NCBI GenBank assembly: GCA_014444615.1
Contig: PVXE01000025.1
Location: forward strand, 1-59,550
Direction: 5' to 3'
DNA from: Tagaea sp. CACIAM 22H2
Lineage (GTDB): Bacteria > Pseudomonadota > Alphaproteobacteria > CACIAM-22H2
DNA length: 59,550 nucleotides
In this document: positions 58,367 through 59,550 of the stretch, piece after piece
Layout of the letters: each line of letters opens with the position of its first letter
How positions within the stretch are numbered: position 1 is the first letter of the stretch
The notes under the pieces: generated by a model
Told to the model about the DNA's origin: nothing
The model's database searches: none
The model's input: only the letters and a program-made list of their open reading frames with translations
Position numbers and translations under genes: made by a program

Positions 58367-59002
58367 ATGCTGAGCGCCGCCGACATCGCGCATGTGGAAG
58401 CCACGGAAGCCGCCGAAACGGCTTCCGACGGTCCCGTGCGCCGTTGCGTCGTCACGGGCAAGACGGGCAAGCGGGAATCTTTCCTGCGCTTCGTCGAAGC
58501 GCCGGACGGCACGGTGGTGCCCGATATCGAGGGCAAGCTGCCCGGCCGGGGCTTGTGGCTGACGGTGTCGCGCGCCGCACTCGAACAGGCGGTCGCGCGC
58601 AACGCTTTCGCCAAGGCCGCGAAGAAAAGCTTGAAGGCGCCGCCCGAATTGCCGGCGATGGTCGACAAGCTTCTGCTGCGCCGCGCGATCGAATGCCTGT
58701 CGCTGGCCAAGCGTGCCGGCGCGATCGTCGCGGGCTTCACCAAGGCCAAGGCCGCGATCGAACGCGGCGGCATCGGGCTGGTGGTCGAAGCGCTGGACGC
58801 CAGCCGCGCCGAACGCGCCCGTCTGGGCGGGCGCGACTTGCCGACGGTCTCGGTGCTGTCGGCGGAAGAAATGGGGGCCGCCCTGGGCCGCGAAAACGCG
58901 GTTCACGTGGCGGTGCGCGACGGTGCGATGGCGCAGCGTCTGCGCGACGATTTGATGCGCCTTGCGGCTTTCCGCACGGCGTCTGAAGACAAGGGCGAGT
59001 GA
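58367..59002 (+). CDS. YlxR-L7Ae fusion RNA-binding protein
   Basis: A 211-residue protein with an N-terminal YlxR (DUF448) domain: RRCVVTGKTGKRESFLRFVEAPDG and GRGLWLTVSRAAL, and a C-terminal L7Ae/ribosomal L30e-like domain: ECLSLAKRAGAIVAGFTKAKAAI, VVEALDASRAERARL. In other bacteria these are two separate genes between nusA and infB; alphaproteobacteria commonly have them joined. The role is presumably nucleic-acid binding tied to transcription-translation. Six-nt gap from nusA; stop overlaps infB start (TGATG). Confidence 0.92.
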   Translation: MLSAADIAHVEATEAAETASDGPVRRCVVTGKTGKRESFLRFVEAPDGTVVPDIEGKLPGRGLWLTVSRAALEQAVARNAFAKAAKKSLKAPPELPAMVDKLLLRRAIECLSLAKRAGAIVAGFTKAKAAIERGGIGLVVEALDASRAERARLGGRDLPTVSVLSAEEMGAALGRENAVHVAVRDGAMAQRLRDDLMRLAAFRTASEDKGE

Positions 59003-59550
59003 TGACGGATACGAACGAACAGGACGGCAAGAAGAAGCTGGGTCTCGCGAGCAAGTCCGGGGGTCGCCTGGAATTGCGCGCGCCCGCTGCCGCCGGCGCC
59101 GATGGCCAAGTCCGGCAAAGCTTCTCGCATGGCCGCACCAAGACCGTGCAGGTCGAAGTGCGCAAGACCCGTTTGCCCGGCCGCCCCGGTGCCGCCCCCG
59201 TCGCCGGTCCTGCCGCAGCACCCGTCGCCGCGAAGCCTGCCGCCGCAAGCCCCGCGGCACCCGCCGCGCCCAAGCCCGCGACGCCCGGCAAGCCGCAGGT
59301 TCTGCGCGAGCTGACGGAAGAGGAAAAGCTCGCCCGCCAGCGCGCGATCCAAACCGCGATCCGCGCCGATGTCGAAGCCAAGCGCCGCGACGAAGCCGAA
59401 GCCAAGCGCCTCGAAGAGGAAATGGCGCGCAAGGCCGAGGAAGACGCCAAGCGCAAGGTCGAGGAAGAAGCGCGGCGCAAAGTCGACGCCGAAGCCGCGA
59501 AGAAGACCGACGCCGAGCAGAAGAAGAAGGCCGAGGACGAAACGCGCCGG
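59002..59550 (+). CDS. infB: Translation initiation factor IF-2, N-terminal part, cut by window edge
   Basis: GTPase that brings initiator tRNA to the 30S subunit; only the first 183 residues are visible. It begins MTDTNEQDGKKKLGLASKSG and has QVRQSFSHGRTKTVQVEVRK, the conserved alphaproteobacterial IF2 start. An Ala/Pro-rich stretch follows, then a highly charged coiled-coil (KLARQRAIQTAIRADVEAKR, repeated Glu/Lys/Ala). The GTPase and C-terminal domains lie outside. Its usual downstream neighbour, rbfA, is instead at the far left of this window on the other strand. Confidence 0.95.
   Translation, partial: MTDTNEQDGKKKLGLASKSGGRLELRAPAAAGADGQVRQSFSHGRTKTVQVEVRKTRLPGRPGAAPVAGPAAAPVAAKPAAASPAAPAAPKPATPGKPQVLRELTEEEKLARQRAIQTAIRADVEAKRRDEAEAKRLEEEMARKAEEDAKRKVEEEARRKVDAEAAKKTDAEQKKKAEDETRR

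Overview
The window is a compact, high-GC, almost wholly coding bacterial chromosome segment. Gene content points to an alphaproteobacterium, most likely of the Rhodospirillales type: the glnD-murJ-trpS and hisC-tyrA-chorismate mutase blocks, a metX-metW pair, a YlxR-L7Ae fusion next to nusA, TAXI-type TRAP transport, and a two-domain malic enzyme. The assignment rests on family recognition only. I see no rRNA, tRNA, CRISPR array, insertion sequence, prophage or integrase.

Layout. 1-2986 (minus): pnp (cut by the window edge), rpsO, truB, rbfA. 3099-5754: two tandem secreted paralogues of unknown function. 5761-14432: an AcuI/YhdH-type reductase, a class III cyclase, an SbmA/YddA-like ABC transporter, a GT-B-like glycosyltransferase, and a two-gene unit of an unusual ABC protein with an apparently dead, internally repeated ATPase domain plus a cyclic-nucleotide-binding protein. 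14449-20473 (minus): GATase, hydrolase, xthA, benE and a secreted phytase/esterase-like protein. 20532-23509: a small eRF1-like protein and two TerC-family membrane proteins, each preceded by a shared structured leader. 23675-31404: a hydroxyacid dehydrogenase, an SH3/LRAT/lipoprotein operon, a Bax-like glucosaminidase, an Nfu protein, a second class III cyclase, and a TauE/TIGR02186/UspA operon. 31503-42107: glnD, murJ (frameshifted), trpS, a lipoprotein, an FKBP, a hydrolase, an SDR and mutS. 42280-49641: malic enzyme, aromatic amino acid genes and metX-metW. 49709-56047: TAXI-TRAP transporter, epimerase, DMT permease and a TPR lipoprotein. 56153-59550 (plus): promoter, attenuator-like hairpin, rimP, nusA, ylxR and infB (cut by the window edge).

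How the parts fit. The two ends are the halves of one conserved translation/transcription operon (rimP-nusA-ylxR-infB-rbfA-truB-rpsO-pnp), here pointing outward and separated by about 53 kb. An inversion with one breakpoint between infB and rbfA would explain this. Genes are tightly packed: most co-directional neighbours overlap by ATGA/GTGA/TTGA/TGATG, and seven of ten convergent pairs share the same 4-nt YTAR stop overlap.

The strongest candidates for undescribed biology are (1) the ABC protein at 11272-13956, whose nucleotide-binding motifs are all degenerate and whose helical subdomain appears repeated, in an operon with a cyclic-nucleotide sensor and close to a cyclase, and (2) a conserved structured leader upstream of both terC genes that does not resemble the known yybP-ykoY manganese riboswitch.
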